Source: Marinospirillum sp.
GTDB lineage: Bacteria; Pseudomonadota; Gammaproteobacteria; Pseudomonadales; Halomonadaceae
Direction of reading: 5' to 3'
NCBI RefSeq assembly: GCF_014859565.1
Contig: NZ_JACUUA010000015.1
Location: forward strand, 1-38,198
Length of the DNA: 38,198 nucleotides
The notes under the pieces are model-generated. The model had not been told where the DNA came from, did no database searches, and worked only from the letters and a program-made list of their open reading frames with translations. Position numbers and translations under genes: made by a program. Numbering within the stretch: the stretch's first letter is position 1; the number at the start of each line of letters is the position of its first letter. Positions 1 to 7,790 of this stretch are shown here, piece by piece.

Positions 1-48
1 GGCATGCAACAAGGCATGCAACAAGGCATGCAACAAGGCATGCAACAA
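1..48 (+). repeat. Four perfect 12-bp tandem repeats inside the Rpn-like gene
   Basis: The unit ggcatgcaacaa occurs four times in a row (1-48), followed by a partial copy at 49-56. Each unit encodes Gly-Met-Gln-Gln, so copy-number changes stay in frame. The array may continue left of the window. Such repeats are usual in the tails of Rpn-like proteins and vary in length by slippage. Confidence 0.9.
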
Positions 49-186
49 GGCATGCTGGAAGAAAAACGTAAAGTGGCCAAAAACCTGCTGGCCATGAACG
101 TCATGGCCGATGCCCAGATTGCTCAGGCAACGGGACTGGATGCTGCTGAAATCAACACCCTGCGTCAGGCCATCACGCAACACTGA
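1..186 (+). CDS. C-terminal end of an Rpn-like (PD-(D/E)XK nuclease family) protein, partial at window edge
   Basis: The frame is open from base 1 and ends in TGA at 184-186, so only the tail of a longer gene is visible. It encodes repeated GMQQ units followed by a short helical segment (EEKRKVAKNLLAMNV) and an ending of the form 'DAQIAQATGLDAAEI'. Recombination-promoting nucleases and related 'PD-(D/E)XK nuclease family transposases' typically end with this arrangement: a Gln/Gly/Met-rich coiled stretch, then a small helix-turn-helix-like module (A..TGL...I). The nuclease domain itself lies outside the window, so the family call rests on the tail alone. No function can be checked here. Confidence 0.6.
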   Translation, partial: GMQQGMQQGMQQGMQQGMLEEKRKVAKNLLAMNVMADAQIAQATGLDAAEINTLRQAITQH

Positions 187-375
187 TTAAGCATCCAAGC
201 GAGTTGCACAACAAAGCTTGTGGTCTCTGTTTGTCGTCCGCTCGATTTTTATAGCAACCTCACTCTCCACTGCGGGTCGGACGGGTAGGTTGCGGGGGTC
301 GCGGCATACTGCCTGCACCCCGTTTTGATCCATCCCGGCCATCCCTAGCCGAGCAGATCGTGTTGGTGTTGGCGT

Positions 376-948
376 TTAGGCACTGGCCGCCAGCAGGGCT
401 TTGAGCTGTAGCACTTCTTCAGCTGTCCAGTCTTTTTCAGACGCGATGATCTCCAGCAGTTTCTCAATACCGATACTCGCATCATTGGCTGCTGGGGTTT
501 TGCGTTGTTGCAAATCCATGCAAGGTACTTCCGGTAGCTGGACGCTGTTGGCTGCCTCTTTCAGCCGCTCCTGTGATAAATGGGCATAACGCTGCGTGGT
601 GATCGCGTCGGCATGGCCGAGAATCTTTTGCACTTCGTAAAGGGAGCGACCGGCGTTTACAAGCTGGCTGGCAAAGTTATGGCGCAGGTCATGGATCCGT
701 ACATCCGCCAGACCGGCTTTGATGCGGGCGCTGTTCCAGCTATTGTAAATGGTGTTAAAAGGCTTGCCCGTTCTGGGATTGGCAAACACCCAGTCGTCTT
801 CATCATTTGCGGCTTTTGTTGCGTGACAGGAAGCGGCATGGGCGACTGACAGAAGGGTGGAATTGGATTCGGCACCTTCGGCCACCCCTGTAAAGCTGAG
901 GCCTTTGTGGAGAAGTTCAAAGGGGTAGGGGGGCAGGTATAAAATCAA
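376..948 (-). pseudogene. Truncated tyrosine recombinase (phage-type integrase), catalytic C-terminal half only
   Basis: From about residue 52 the product matches the end of a tyrosine recombinase catalytic domain. It shows DWVFANPRTGKPF, then the HxxR motif (H86, R89 in RIHDLRH), the LGH motif (H112) and the nucleophile Y121 in TTQRYAHL. The core-binding N-terminal domain and the first catalytic Arg region are absent. Roughly the first 50 residues do not look like integrase, and the only start available is a TTG at 948 that lies on the stem of a terminator. It is therefore a remnant rather than a working enzyme. The 189 bp between it and the Rpn-like gene show no gene or att-like repeat that I can recognise. 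Confidence 0.7.
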
Positions 949-973
949 GCCACGGTACTTGTGTACCGTGGCT
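948..973 (-). terminator. Rho-independent terminator of azoR
   Basis: A perfect 11-bp inverted repeat (agccacggtac / gtaccgtggct) flanks a 4-base loop. On the minus strand it lies 12 bases after the azoR stop and is followed by TGATTTTAT. The U-run is modest but the stem is strong. Confidence 0.7.
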
Positions 974-985
974 TTATTCTGGCAG

Positions 986-1597
986 TTAAGCTTCTGTCAG
1001 TTCGGCAATTTCCACATCGGCAGCACTGATGGCCTGGGCGCGTTTTTCATCACCCATGTTTACACCCTCGGCACGAATGATGGTGATGTCGGTAATGCCA
1101 ATAAAGCCCAGCAGGGTTTTCAGGTAACTTTCCTGATGCTCCATGCTGGTTGCGGCACCTTCGGAATAAACACCACCACGCGCAGAGGCAATAACAACAC
1201 GTTTGCCTTTTAACAGACCTTCCGGGCCGTTTTCGGTGTAACGGAAAGTGCGTCCTGCCTGTGCAATACGATCCACCCAGGCTTTCAGTTGTGATGGAAT
1301 GCTGAAGTTATACAGGGGCGCACCAATCACCAGTACATCGGCCTTGAATACTTCATCCAGCAGAGTTTCGGTGATGGCCAGTTCGGCTTGCTGGCGCTCA
1401 CTGCGCTGAGCGGCTTCAGTGCCGCCAGCCATAAGAATTTCACCATCCAGGTGGTTGATCGGGCTGGCAATCAGGTCACGCAAGATGACTTGTGCGCCGG
1501 GGTTTTGCTCTTGCAGGCGAGTGACAATTTTTTTGCTCAGGTTACGGCTAACGGATTGTTCAGCAAAGAGTCCTGCATCAATCTGAAGAATATTCAT
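986..1597 (-). CDS. azoR: FMN-dependent NADH:azoreductase / quinone reductase
   Basis: The 203-residue product has the usual AzoR length and flavodoxin-like layout. It opens with a beta strand and phosphate loop (NILQIDAGLFAEQSVSRNLS), then PLYNFSIPSQLKAWVDR and TFRYTENGPEGLL, and closes with an SARGG segment; these are the FMN-binding and dimer-interface signatures of the family. AzoR proteins are cytoplasmic homodimers that transfer two electrons from NADH to azo dyes or quinones and are generally linked to thiol and quinone stress. The ATG at 1597 is preceded by GAGGTG at a good distance. The gene is divergent from a LysR regulator with about 160 bp between the two starts, so that regulator probably controls it. 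A strong hairpin follows the stop. The family call is secure; the physiological substrate is unknown. Confidence 0.93.
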   Translation of the reverse strand: MNILQIDAGLFAEQSVSRNLSKKIVTRLQEQNPGAQVILRDLIASPINHLDGEILMAGGTEAAQRSERQQAELAITETLLDEVFKADVLVIGAPLYNFSIPSQLKAWVDRIAQAGRTFRYTENGPEGLLKGKRVVIASARGGVYSEGAATSMEHQESYLKTLLGFIGITDITIIRAEGVNMGDEKRAQAISAADVEIAELTEA

Positions 1598-1698
1598 AAA
1601 AACACCTCATGAGAAGGGGTTGAAGGTTGCTTTGTTTACGATGAAGCCATTCTACGGTTGATTGATGAAAAGTATTAGATGGGTAAAGTGAGAATAGC

Positions 1699-1727
1699 TG
1701 TCCCATATCTGGAACAATGTGCATAAT
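1699..1727 (+). promoter_or_regulatory. Candidate LysR operator and -10 in the azoR/lysR intergenic region
   Basis: A dyad TGTCCC-N6-GGAACA (1699-1716, one mismatch between arms) fits the T-N11-A style of LysR boxes. It is followed at once by CATAAT (1722-1727), a plausible -10 for the LysR gene whose ATG is at 1758. The position between two divergent genes suits autoregulation plus control of azoR. This is inferred from pattern only. Confidence 0.4.
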
Positions 1728-1757
1728 CAGCTGCATCAAAAGGCTTCGGGAGCAGTC

Positions 1758-2660
1758 ATGAAAGACATCACCAATCTGGCACTGTTTGCACAGGTGATTG
1801 AACACGGCAGTTTCAGTCAGGCCGCACGGGTGCTGGGTATTCCAAAATCCACCCTGAGCCGCCGTATTGCTGATCTGGAAGAAGAACAAGGGGTGCGACT
1901 TTTAAATCGCACCACTCGTAAACTGATGCTGACTGAAATAGGCCGGGAATTTCTGGTGCACTGCCGAGCACTGCTGACGGCGGCACAGGCTGCGGAACAG
2001 GTCACGCAGATGGTGCAGGAAAGGCCACGCGGGAGGGTGCGGGTGAGCTGCCCTTATGCCGTTAGTCAGCACATGCTGATCAAGCATATTCCTGATTTTA
2101 TGGCTGAGTACCCAGAGGTGCTGGTGGATCTGATGGTCACCAACAAACCGATTAATATGCTGGAAGACCAGGTGGATATTGCCTTGCGAGTACGTGCCAC
2201 GCTGGAGGATTCTTCGTTGATTGTGCGACCTCTGGCTCCATCGATCCAGATTCTGGTGGCTCATCCAGATTATGTGGCGGCGCAGGGTGAACCACACCAT
2301 CCATCCGATCTGATTACTTGGGCCAGCTTGTCGATGCCCTATTCCAGTGGGCGCTACATGTATGAACTGACTTCACCCCAAGGTGAACGGATTACATTCA
2401 GTCACCAGCCAAGACTGCTGAGTGACGACCTGTGGTTACTGCGTGAAGCAGCAGCCTGCAAACAAGGGCTGGCTGCTTTGCCTCGGGATTTGTGCCGTAA
2501 CTATCTGGCGGATGGCCGTCTGGTACAAGTGTTGCCGGATTGGCAGTTGCCGGTTAACCACCTGCATCTGGTGTATCAGCACCGGCGCGGCATGTTACCT
2601 GCCGTGCGAGTGCTGATCGACTGGTTAGTGGAGCGCTTGCCGAATACTGCCACTTTTTAA
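1758..2660 (+). CDS. LysR-family transcriptional regulator
   Basis: This is a 300-residue LysR-type regulator when started at the ATG at 1758, which has GGGAG five bases upstream; an earlier in-frame start at 1719 adds 13 residues unlike the family. Residues 1-60 form the winged helix (LALFAQVIEHGSFSQAARVL, then STLSRRIADLEEEQGVRLLNR), followed by the linker helix and a periplasmic-binding-like effector domain (RGRVRVSCP, then VDIALRV). It resembles the AaeR/CrgA-like group often found beside quinone or azo reductases. It is divergent from azoR, so it likely senses an electrophile or aromatic compound and regulates that gene; the effector cannot be read from sequence. The 156 bp after its stop, before the convergent lrgB-like gene, show nothing I can name. 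Confidence 0.9.
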   Translation: MKDITNLALFAQVIEHGSFSQAARVLGIPKSTLSRRIADLEEEQGVRLLNRTTRKLMLTEIGREFLVHCRALLTAAQAAEQVTQMVQERPRGRVRVSCPYAVSQHMLIKHIPDFMAEYPEVLVDLMVTNKPINMLEDQVDIALRVRATLEDSSLIVRPLAPSIQILVAHPDYVAAQGEPHHPSDLITWASLSMPYSSGRYMYELTSPQGERITFSHQPRLLSDDLWLLREAAACKQGLAALPRDLCRNYLADGRLVQVLPDWQLPVNHLHLVYQHRRGMLPAVRVLIDWLVERLPNTATF

Positions 2661-2816
2661 GCTGCAGAATAAAAACAGCACGATCAGCAGCAGTAACGGT
2701 TTAAAATCCTGATCAACTGGCATCGGCGATGTGCTTGGGCAGTTTGATGATCGCTATAGCTCTCCTCCCCTGGCTCACATCCCAGTGGTTTTTCGACCAA
2801 TAAGCCCTGCAGCTGA

Positions 2817-3512
2817 TCAACCTGCCAGGTTGTAAAACAGCGGCAGTAGGATGGCGGTCACTGCACCAGTCAGGCTCATCGCCAGTGCGGCAAAGGCTCC
2901 AGTTTCTTCACCTTCTTCCAGCGCCACGGCAGTTCCTGCTGCATGGGCATTTAACCCAAGGGTAAAACCCCGCGCCGCAGGCAGATTTATTCCCGCCAGT
3001 TTCAATAATGGCAGAGCCATCACCGCCCCGGCCACTCCGGTGATCATCACAAAAACTGCTGCCAGTGCTGGTGAACCACCCAGATCTTCGGCCAGCAGGA
3101 TGGCAATGGGTGATGTCACCGATTTGGGAGCCAGTGAGGCCAGCAGGGCTTGATCTGCCCCCAGCAACCAGGCAAAACCGAGTGTCAGCAGCACAGTACA
3201 AAAACCACCCACCAACAAAGCAGTCAGCAGCGGCCAGAAATAATCACGGATACGGCGCAAATGAGTATAAAGCGGTACCGCTAAAGCCACGGTGGTTGGC
3301 CCCAGTATCAGCCAGATCAGATCAGCAGAGGCGTAGTAGGTCTCAAAATCCACATCCAGCAACAACAACATACCCACCACAAGCAGGGTGGCTACCAATA
3401 CCGGCTGTGCCAGCATTGAACGGGTTCGCTGGTTCAGCTCCATTGCCAGTTGATAACCGATCAGGGTCACCAGCAGACCAAAGAGTGGATGAGTCACCAG
3501 CACCTGAATCAT
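2817..3512 (-). CDS. LrgB/CidB-family membrane protein (YohK-like)
   Basis: The 231-residue hydrophobic protein has multiple predicted membrane segments and the LrgB signature region: PKSVTSPIA, the following LAEDLGG, and late NAHAAGTAVALEE and GAFAALAMSLTG. LrgB proteins pair with LrgA/CidA holin-like partners; members have been tied to murein hydrolase control, autolysis and, in some organisms and plants, glycolate or pyruvate transport. The start at 3512 overlaps the stop of the upstream LrgA gene by four bases (ATGA), which argues for translational coupling and against a longer reading that would begin at 3641 inside lrgA. The transported substrate in this organism is unknown. Confidence 0.9.
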   Translation of the reverse strand: MIQVLVTHPLFGLLVTLIGYQLAMELNQRTRSMLAQPVLVATLLVVGMLLLLDVDFETYYASADLIWLILGPTTVALAVPLYTHLRRIRDYFWPLLTALLVGGFCTVLLTLGFAWLLGADQALLASLAPKSVTSPIAILLAEDLGGSPALAAVFVMITGVAGAVMALPLLKLAGINLPAARGFTLGLNAHAAGTAVALEEGEETGAFAALAMSLTGAVTAILLPLFYNLAG

Positions 3513-3859
3513 GCCACCTTCTCCCCAGATTTTTTCTGCACCATTCGTTGCAGAATCCAGGCGGTCAGTGGAATGCTGATCAACAGTGAACCCAGCAAGG
3601 CAACACTGATAGCAACATAACTGGAGAGAATAACCTGCCACTGGGACATGATGCCCACTGCCGGTGGAATCAGCATCAGCGGCAGGTATTTCAGTAACTG
3701 GGTACTGGTCACTTTTAAAGGCTCAGGCACACGGCGCAGCAGCAACAAAGCCACCAGCAGTAACATCATTCCAATTACCGGGCCGGGTAAAGCCACCCCC
3801 AGATAAGCAATTAAAGTACCCAACATCTGAAACAACACCAAAAGCAACAAACCCCACAT
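3509..3859 (-). CDS. CidA/LrgA-family holin-like protein
   Basis: The 116-residue protein has about four membrane segments and the family's conserved core: GVALPGPVIGMMLL, VTSTQLLKYLPLMLIPPAVGIM, and a positively charged C-terminus (QRMVQKKSGEKVA). Length and motifs fit CidA/LrgA (YohJ). The ATG at 3859 has a strong AAAGGTGG just upstream. It is the first gene of a two-gene operon with the LrgB partner, which it overlaps by four bases. Proposed roles in the family are membrane permeabilisation or small-acid transport together with LrgB. No dedicated regulator is adjacent; the convergent LysR gene belongs with azoR. Confidence 0.9.
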   Translation of the reverse strand: MWGLLLLVLFQMLGTLIAYLGVALPGPVIGMMLLLVALLLLRRVPEPLKVTSTQLLKYLPLMLIPPAVGIMSQWQVILSSYVAISVALLGSLLISIPLTAWILQRMVQKKSGEKVA

Positions 3860-4021
3860 AATCCACCTTTAATCCAGTTAACCTGCTATTGCCCGGGTTA
3901 TAAAAGTGCTTTTTTTAACCAGATCAGTCTTATTTGTTGTGAATTGTATCAGCAAAGGCAGGGTGTTGACTGAGTAAATGACAATCCAGATACTGAGGCA
4001 CAGAGAGAAGGATAACAGTCC

Positions 4022-4351
4022 ATGAGCCATTTGCTTCAGCCTGAAACACCACGCCTACTGCTGCGCCAGTGGCAATCAAAAGACTACCCGGCCTTTGCCG
4101 CCTTGAATACTGATCCGGAGGTGATGCGTTATTTTCCTGCCCCTCTGACAACAGAACAGAGTGATGCAGTGGCACAACTGTGCCAACAACTGATTGGAAT
4201 GTTTGGCTGGGGTTTCTGGGCGGTGATGCAGCGCCTGGATATGCAACCTGATGGAGCCTTTGAACACCCAGCGTTACCCCAAGGGCATCCATTACGGCAG
4301 CATTTGTTGTATCGAAAATCCAATCCCTCCTTAACAACTGCAGCAGCATAA
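4022..4351 (+). pseudogene. GNAT acetyltransferase with an internal in-frame deletion
   Basis: The ATG at 4022 has AAGGA nine bases upstream. The first ~60 residues are a typical RimJ/RimL-like GNAT start (TPRLLLRQWQSKDYPAFAAL, then DPEVMRYFPAPLT and GWGFWAV). The text then jumps to what is normally the C-terminus of the same family, VMQRLDM followed by FEHPALPQGHPLRQHLLYR. Full-length relatives are about 170-185 residues; this one is 109. The missing block is the central part with the acetyl-CoA pyrophosphate loop (Q/RxxGxG/A), which is not present anywhere in the frame. The protein cannot bind acetyl-CoA in the normal way. The reading frame and the RBS survive, so the deletion may be recent or the stub may still be translated. 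Confidence 0.75.
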
Positions 4352-4364
4352 TCTGCTGCTGCAG
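4338..4364 (-). terminator. Perfect hairpin after pap, possible terminator
   Basis: CTGCAGCAGCA and TGCTGCTGCAG form a perfect 11-bp stem with loop TAATC. It lies 17 bases past the pap stop on the minus strand and overlaps the last codons of the GNAT remnant on the plus strand. The following minus-strand sequence (TTGTTAAG) is only weakly U-rich, so termination efficiency is uncertain. Confidence 0.5.
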
Positions 4365-4381
4365 GGTTCAGGGATTAACCA

Positions 4382-5857
4382 TCAAAGTGCTTTTTCCAGC
4401 CGTTCACACAGGATCTGCAGTGCCCTGACCCGCGCCCATTTTTTATCATTGCCTTCAATGATGTACCAGGGTGCATGCAGGGTACTGGTGCGTTCCACCA
4501 TATCAGCCACAGCCAACGCATAATCATCCCAGCGCTCACGATTGCGGTAGTCTTCATCGGTGATTTTGTGCTGTTTATAACTGATCTGTTCCCGTGCTTT
4601 AAAACGCGCCAGCTGTTCTTCCTTGTCAATGTGCAGCCAGTATTTCAGCAGTACGATGCCATGTTCAGTGAGTTCTTCCTCAAACTCGTTGATCTCCTGA
4701 TAAGCACGAATCCATTCATCATCACGCGCATAACCTTCAACCCGCTCCACCAGCACTCGTCCGTACCAGGTACGATCAAAAATGGTCATGTGTCCGGCGC
4801 GTTGTAAATGCCGCCAGAAGCGCCAGAGATAATGCCGAGCTTTTTCTTCATCCGTGGGTGCTGCCACAGGGATGACTCGATAATGCCGTGCATCCAGAGG
4901 GTGGATGATGCGCCGTATCATGCCGCCTTTGCCACCAGCATCCCAGCCTTCCAGCGCCATCACCACACTGACTTTGTTCTTGTGTGCCTTGCGCGCCAGT
5001 TCATTCAGGTGAGCCTGATGCTCTACCAGCTGTTCGTTGTATTCCTTTTTCTCCAGCGATTTTTTCAGATCAACATAATCCAGCAGTGTGGTTTTGTCAC
5101 TGGACTGACTGCTCCAGTTGATTGCTGGAGATATCAATACCTTGGGATCAATATCCATACGTTTACGAATCATGTCACGCAACAGGCGACCGACTGTCAG
5201 ACTGCGGTAGTTGGCATCATAACCCTCCACAATAATCCAGGGAGCCTGGCCGGTGCTGGTCTGCTGCAAGGTGGTTTCAGCCACTTGCCGGAAGGTATCG
5301 TACACCTTGATGTTATCGAGGTTTTTCTGGCTGACACGCCAGGCAGTTTTGGGATCTGCGGCCAGTGATTTAATACGATCCTTGTAGTGTTTTTTACTCA
5401 GATGCAGCCATAGTTTGATGAGCAACACACCATCATCCACCAGCATTTTTTCAAGGGTATTAATACGCGATAACGAAGCTTCAAGATCATTATCCGTCAT
5501 TTCACCCTTCACACGACTGGAAATTGGATCGCTATACCAGGAGCTGAAGTGAATACCTATCTTGCCTTTGGGTGGCAAGGCGCGCCAGTAACGCCAGAAG
5601 TGCGGGCGTTCTTTTTCTTCATCAGTGGGAATATCAAAAGCGGTGGTTTCAAGGTGACGCGGATCCATCCACTCGTGCAACTGGTTGACCATTTCACCCT
5701 TACCTGCTCCATCAACACCGGAGATCAACACCAGCACAGGGAAATCACAACCCAGCAGCTCTTGCTGTATCTGCAGCAAATCGGCACGTAAGTCCGGCAA
5801 TTCCTTTTTAAAAACATCCTTGTCCAGCGTTCTTCCCAGCTCGGCAGCTTCAAACAT
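4382..5857 (-). CDS. pap: Polyphosphate:AMP phosphotransferase (two-domain PPK2)
   Basis: The 491 residues contain two tandem PPK2 domains. Each has a P-loop (LISGVDGAGKGEM near residue 44; MALEGWDAGGKGGM near residue 300) and a lid-type TDEEKERPHFWRYWR / TDEEKARHYLWRFWR segment. This duplicated arrangement and length fit class II PPK2 enzymes (Pap), which use inorganic polyphosphate to phosphorylate AMP to ADP in the cytoplasm. The start ATG at 5857 has AAGGGAG upstream, and that ribosome binding site sits wholly inside a 10-bp perfect inverted repeat (5861-5890), suggesting translational control. The gene lies downstream of cysI on the same strand but is separated by 277 bp with other potential structures, so it is probably transcribed separately. 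Confidence 0.9.
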   Translation of the reverse strand: MFEAAELGRTLDKDVFKKELPDLRADLLQIQQELLGCDFPVLVLISGVDGAGKGEMVNQLHEWMDPRHLETTAFDIPTDEEKERPHFWRYWRALPPKGKIGIHFSSWYSDPISSRVKGEMTDNDLEASLSRINTLEKMLVDDGVLLIKLWLHLSKKHYKDRIKSLAADPKTAWRVSQKNLDNIKVYDTFRQVAETTLQQTSTGQAPWIIVEGYDANYRSLTVGRLLRDMIRKRMDIDPKVLISPAINWSSQSSDKTTLLDYVDLKKSLEKKEYNEQLVEHQAHLNELARKAHKNKVSVVMALEGWDAGGKGGMIRRIIHPLDARHYRVIPVAAPTDEEKARHYLWRFWRHLQRAGHMTIFDRTWYGRVLVERVEGYARDDEWIRAYQEINEFEEELTEHGIVLLKYWLHIDKEEQLARFKAREQISYKQHKITDEDYRNRERWDDYALAVADMVERTSTLHAPWYIIEGNDKKWARVRALQILCERLEKAL

Positions 5858-5860
5858 AAG

Positions 5861-5890
5861 CTTCTCCCTTATTGTTGTTCAAGGGAGAAG
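5861..5890 (-). promoter_or_regulatory. Hairpin sequestering the pap ribosome binding site
   Basis: The arms cttctccctt (5861-5870) and aagggagaag (5881-5890) are perfect reverse complements with a 10-base loop. In the pap mRNA the 3' arm contains the Shine-Dalgarno AAGGGAG and ends three bases before AUG, so the folded form hides it. It could act as a thermosensor or as the target of a protein or small RNA. This is inferred from sequence; no such element is known to me for pap. Confidence 0.6.
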
Positions 5891-5954
5891 ACTAACAGTA
5901 AAACAACACAAAAAAACAGCTCTAATCCTGATGTTTCAAAGTAAGCAATGGGAT

Positions 5955-6035
5955 GGACTCCTCCTCACTTAACCGGCATCGATGTGCCAAAATGGTGAGC
6001 AGACTACAAACCATCATAACGATGAGGAGAGGTCC
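5955..6035 (-). other. Potential three-way-junction RNA structure between cysI and pap
   Basis: The outer arms 5955-5967 and 6023-6035 pair over 13 positions, with two adjacent imperfect positions. Inside are two smaller hairpins: GGCA/TGCC at 5975-5988 and ATGGT/ACCAT at 5992-6014. Together they make a cloverleaf-like fold of about 80 nt in the 277-bp gap. It does not match a tRNA or a riboswitch class that I recognise, and the strand is uncertain because the pairing works on both. Confidence 0.35.
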
Positions 6036-6071
6036 TCAAACCGCCCGCTCTGGTGTGAATTTCGGCAAAAG

Positions 6072-6092
6072 CACCACTGGACAACCAGGGTG
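6072..6092 (-). terminator. Possible cysI terminator
   Basis: CACC-A-CTGG / CCAG-GGTG pairs over eight bases with one bulge and a 4-base loop. On the minus strand it lies about 45 bases after the cysI stop and is followed by CTTTTG. An outer 7-bp pair (6046-6052 with 6094-6100) extends it. The U-run is short. Confidence 0.4.
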
Positions 6093-6134
6093 ACAGAGCG
6101 AGCCTGAATGGTATAACAAAAGCTGAACAGTCGT

Positions 6135-7790
6135 TCAAACCGGCTCATAAACCGCTGTTTTAAAAGGTTCGATACCTACCCGATCCAGCGCCTCAATAAA
6201 ACGTTCACCTTCCTGCCGCAGTGACAGATAAGTATCCAGAATTACTTTCAGTGTGTTTGCCACTTCATCTGCGGGCACCGCTTTGCCGAGCACTTTACCA
6301 AGGCGGGCATTTTCTGTAGCCGAACCACCTAGAGTGATCTGGTACCAGTCTTCCCCCTTTTTATCCACGCCGAGAATACCGATGTGGCCGATATGGTGGT
6401 GAGCACAGGCGTTGATACAACCTGACATGTTCAACTGGACATCCCCCAGATCATGCAGGTAATCCAGATCATCAAACAACTGATTGATTTGATCCGCAAT
6501 GTTCAGGGTTTTGGCATTAGCCAGCGCACAAAAATCAAAACCTGGGCAGACAATCATGTCGGTCAGGGTGTTGATATTGGCGCGCGCCAGATTGTTATCA
6601 CGCAGCCGCTGCCAGACAGCAAACAGGTCTTTCTGCTGCACATCGGTCAATACTAGGTTCTGATCCTGAGTGGCGCGAATTTCACCAAAACTGAACGCCT
6701 CAGCCAGATCTGCTACGACATCCATCTGCAAATCGGTGATGTCACCAGGCGCACCCAGCAAGGGTTTCAGTGAAAGATGCACAATGCGGTATCCAGTAAT
6801 CCGATGTGGCTGGGTATTACGTTCATACCAGACCCGGAAATCTTCATGGCTGCTCAGCGCCTGCTGCAAGGTGGTGTCACTGGCTGCGCCAACATCATAA
6901 GCAAAAGGCTGAAAGTGATCTTTCATGGCCTGAATTTTTGTTTCAGTCAGACGTAACTCACCACCTTTCAGATGTTGCCATTCGTCCTCAACCAGACGAC
7001 GGAACTCATCAATGCCCAGTGCCGCCACCAGAATCTTGATACGTGCCTTGTATTTGTTATCCCGCCGCCCTTTCAGGTTATAAATACGCAGGATTGCTTC
7101 TAAATAGGTAAAAAGTTCTTTCGGGTCTAGATACTCACAAATTACCTTACCGATAAAGGGTGTACGACCCAACCCACCACCGACCAACACCTTAAAACCT
7201 GTCTCTCCCGCTTCATTACGCACCAGCTCCAGACCGATATCGTGTACTCGGCTGGATGCACGATCATTGGGACCACCACTGACCGCAATCTTGAACTTGC
7301 GAGGCAGGTAAGCAAATTCGGGATGCAGGGTGGACCACTGGCGAATCAGCTCACACCAGGGGCGTGGATCTTCAATTTCATCCGCCGCCACACCCGCCAG
7401 CGGATCGGTGGTGGTATTACGAATGCAGTTGCCAGAGGTCTGAATAGCGTGCATCTGGACCTTTGCCAGCTCTGCCAGAATATCCGGCACTTCTTCCAGC
7501 TTCGGCCAGTTGAACTGAATATTGGTACGGGTGGTGAAATGACCATAACCCCGATCCCAGGTGCGGGCGATGTGAGCCAGGGTACGCATCTGCTGCGCAG
7601 AAAAGGTTCCATAGGGAATCGCCACTCGCAACATCGGAGCCAAACGCTGAATGTACAAGCCATTCATCAGACGCAGCGCCAGAAACTCCTCTTCCGGCAA
7701 TTCACCAGCCAGAAAACGACGTGTCTGGTCACGGAACTGTTCCACCCGTTGATCGACCAGTTGCTGATCCACCTGTTTGTAGACGTACAT
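6135..7790 (-). CDS. cysI: Siroheme- and [4Fe-4S]-containing sulfite reductase (nitrite/sulfite reductase family)
   Basis: The 551-residue enzyme shows both ferredoxin-like half repeats and the cofactor motifs of the family: CPGFDFC (Cys-x5-Cys) and GCINACAHH (Cys-x3-Cys), which ligate the iron-sulfur cluster and the siroheme iron. It also has HFTTRTNIQFNW, the Arg-rich siroheme-binding region near the N-terminus. It would reduce sulfite to sulfide with six electrons in the cytoplasm. It is divergent from cysDN with a 218-bp AT-rich promoter region, which supports an assimilatory sulfite rather than nitrite role. The ATG at 7790 has GAGGTGG upstream. No cysJ-type flavoprotein or cysH is adjacent, so electron donor and APS/PAPS reductase genes must be elsewhere. 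Confidence 0.88.
   Translation of the reverse strand: MYVYKQVDQQLVDQRVEQFRDQTRRFLAGELPEEEFLALRLMNGLYIQRLAPMLRVAIPYGTFSAQQMRTLAHIARTWDRGYGHFTTRTNIQFNWPKLEEVPDILAELAKVQMHAIQTSGNCIRNTTTDPLAGVAADEIEDPRPWCELIRQWSTLHPEFAYLPRKFKIAVSGGPNDRASSRVHDIGLELVRNEAGETGFKVLVGGGLGRTPFIGKVICEYLDPKELFTYLEAILRIYNLKGRRDNKYKARIKILVAALGIDEFRRLVEDEWQHLKGGELRLTETKIQAMKDHFQPFAYDVGAASDTTLQQALSSHEDFRVWYERNTQPHRITGYRIVHLSLKPLLGAPGDITDLQMDVVADLAEAFSFGEIRATQDQNLVLTDVQQKDLFAVWQRLRDNNLARANINTLTDMIVCPGFDFCALANAKTLNIADQINQLFDDLDYLHDLGDVQLNMSGCINACAHHHIGHIGILGVDKKGEDWYQITLGGSATENARLGKVLGKAVPADEVANTLKVILDTYLSLRQEGERFIEALDRVGIEPFKTAVYEPV

Noticed and set aside
1..48. Short tandem repeats as a CRISPR-like array
   Set aside because: Units are 12 bp with no spacers and encode Gly-Met-Gln-Gln in frame in a protein tail.
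2661..2816. Remnant minus-strand gene end (IIKLPKHIADAS) between the LysR and lrgB genes
   Set aside because: Only about 20 codons, no family recognised, could be chance.
4808..5368. Plus-strand frame of 186 codons
   Set aside because: Antisense shadow of the two-domain PPK2 gene with no RBS or recognisable motifs.
5973..5996. Sigma-54-like promoter (TGGCAC...TGC on the minus strand) upstream of pap
   Set aside because: The distance between the GG and GC elements is one base too short and the -12 box is imperfect; the bases are better explained by the hairpin there.
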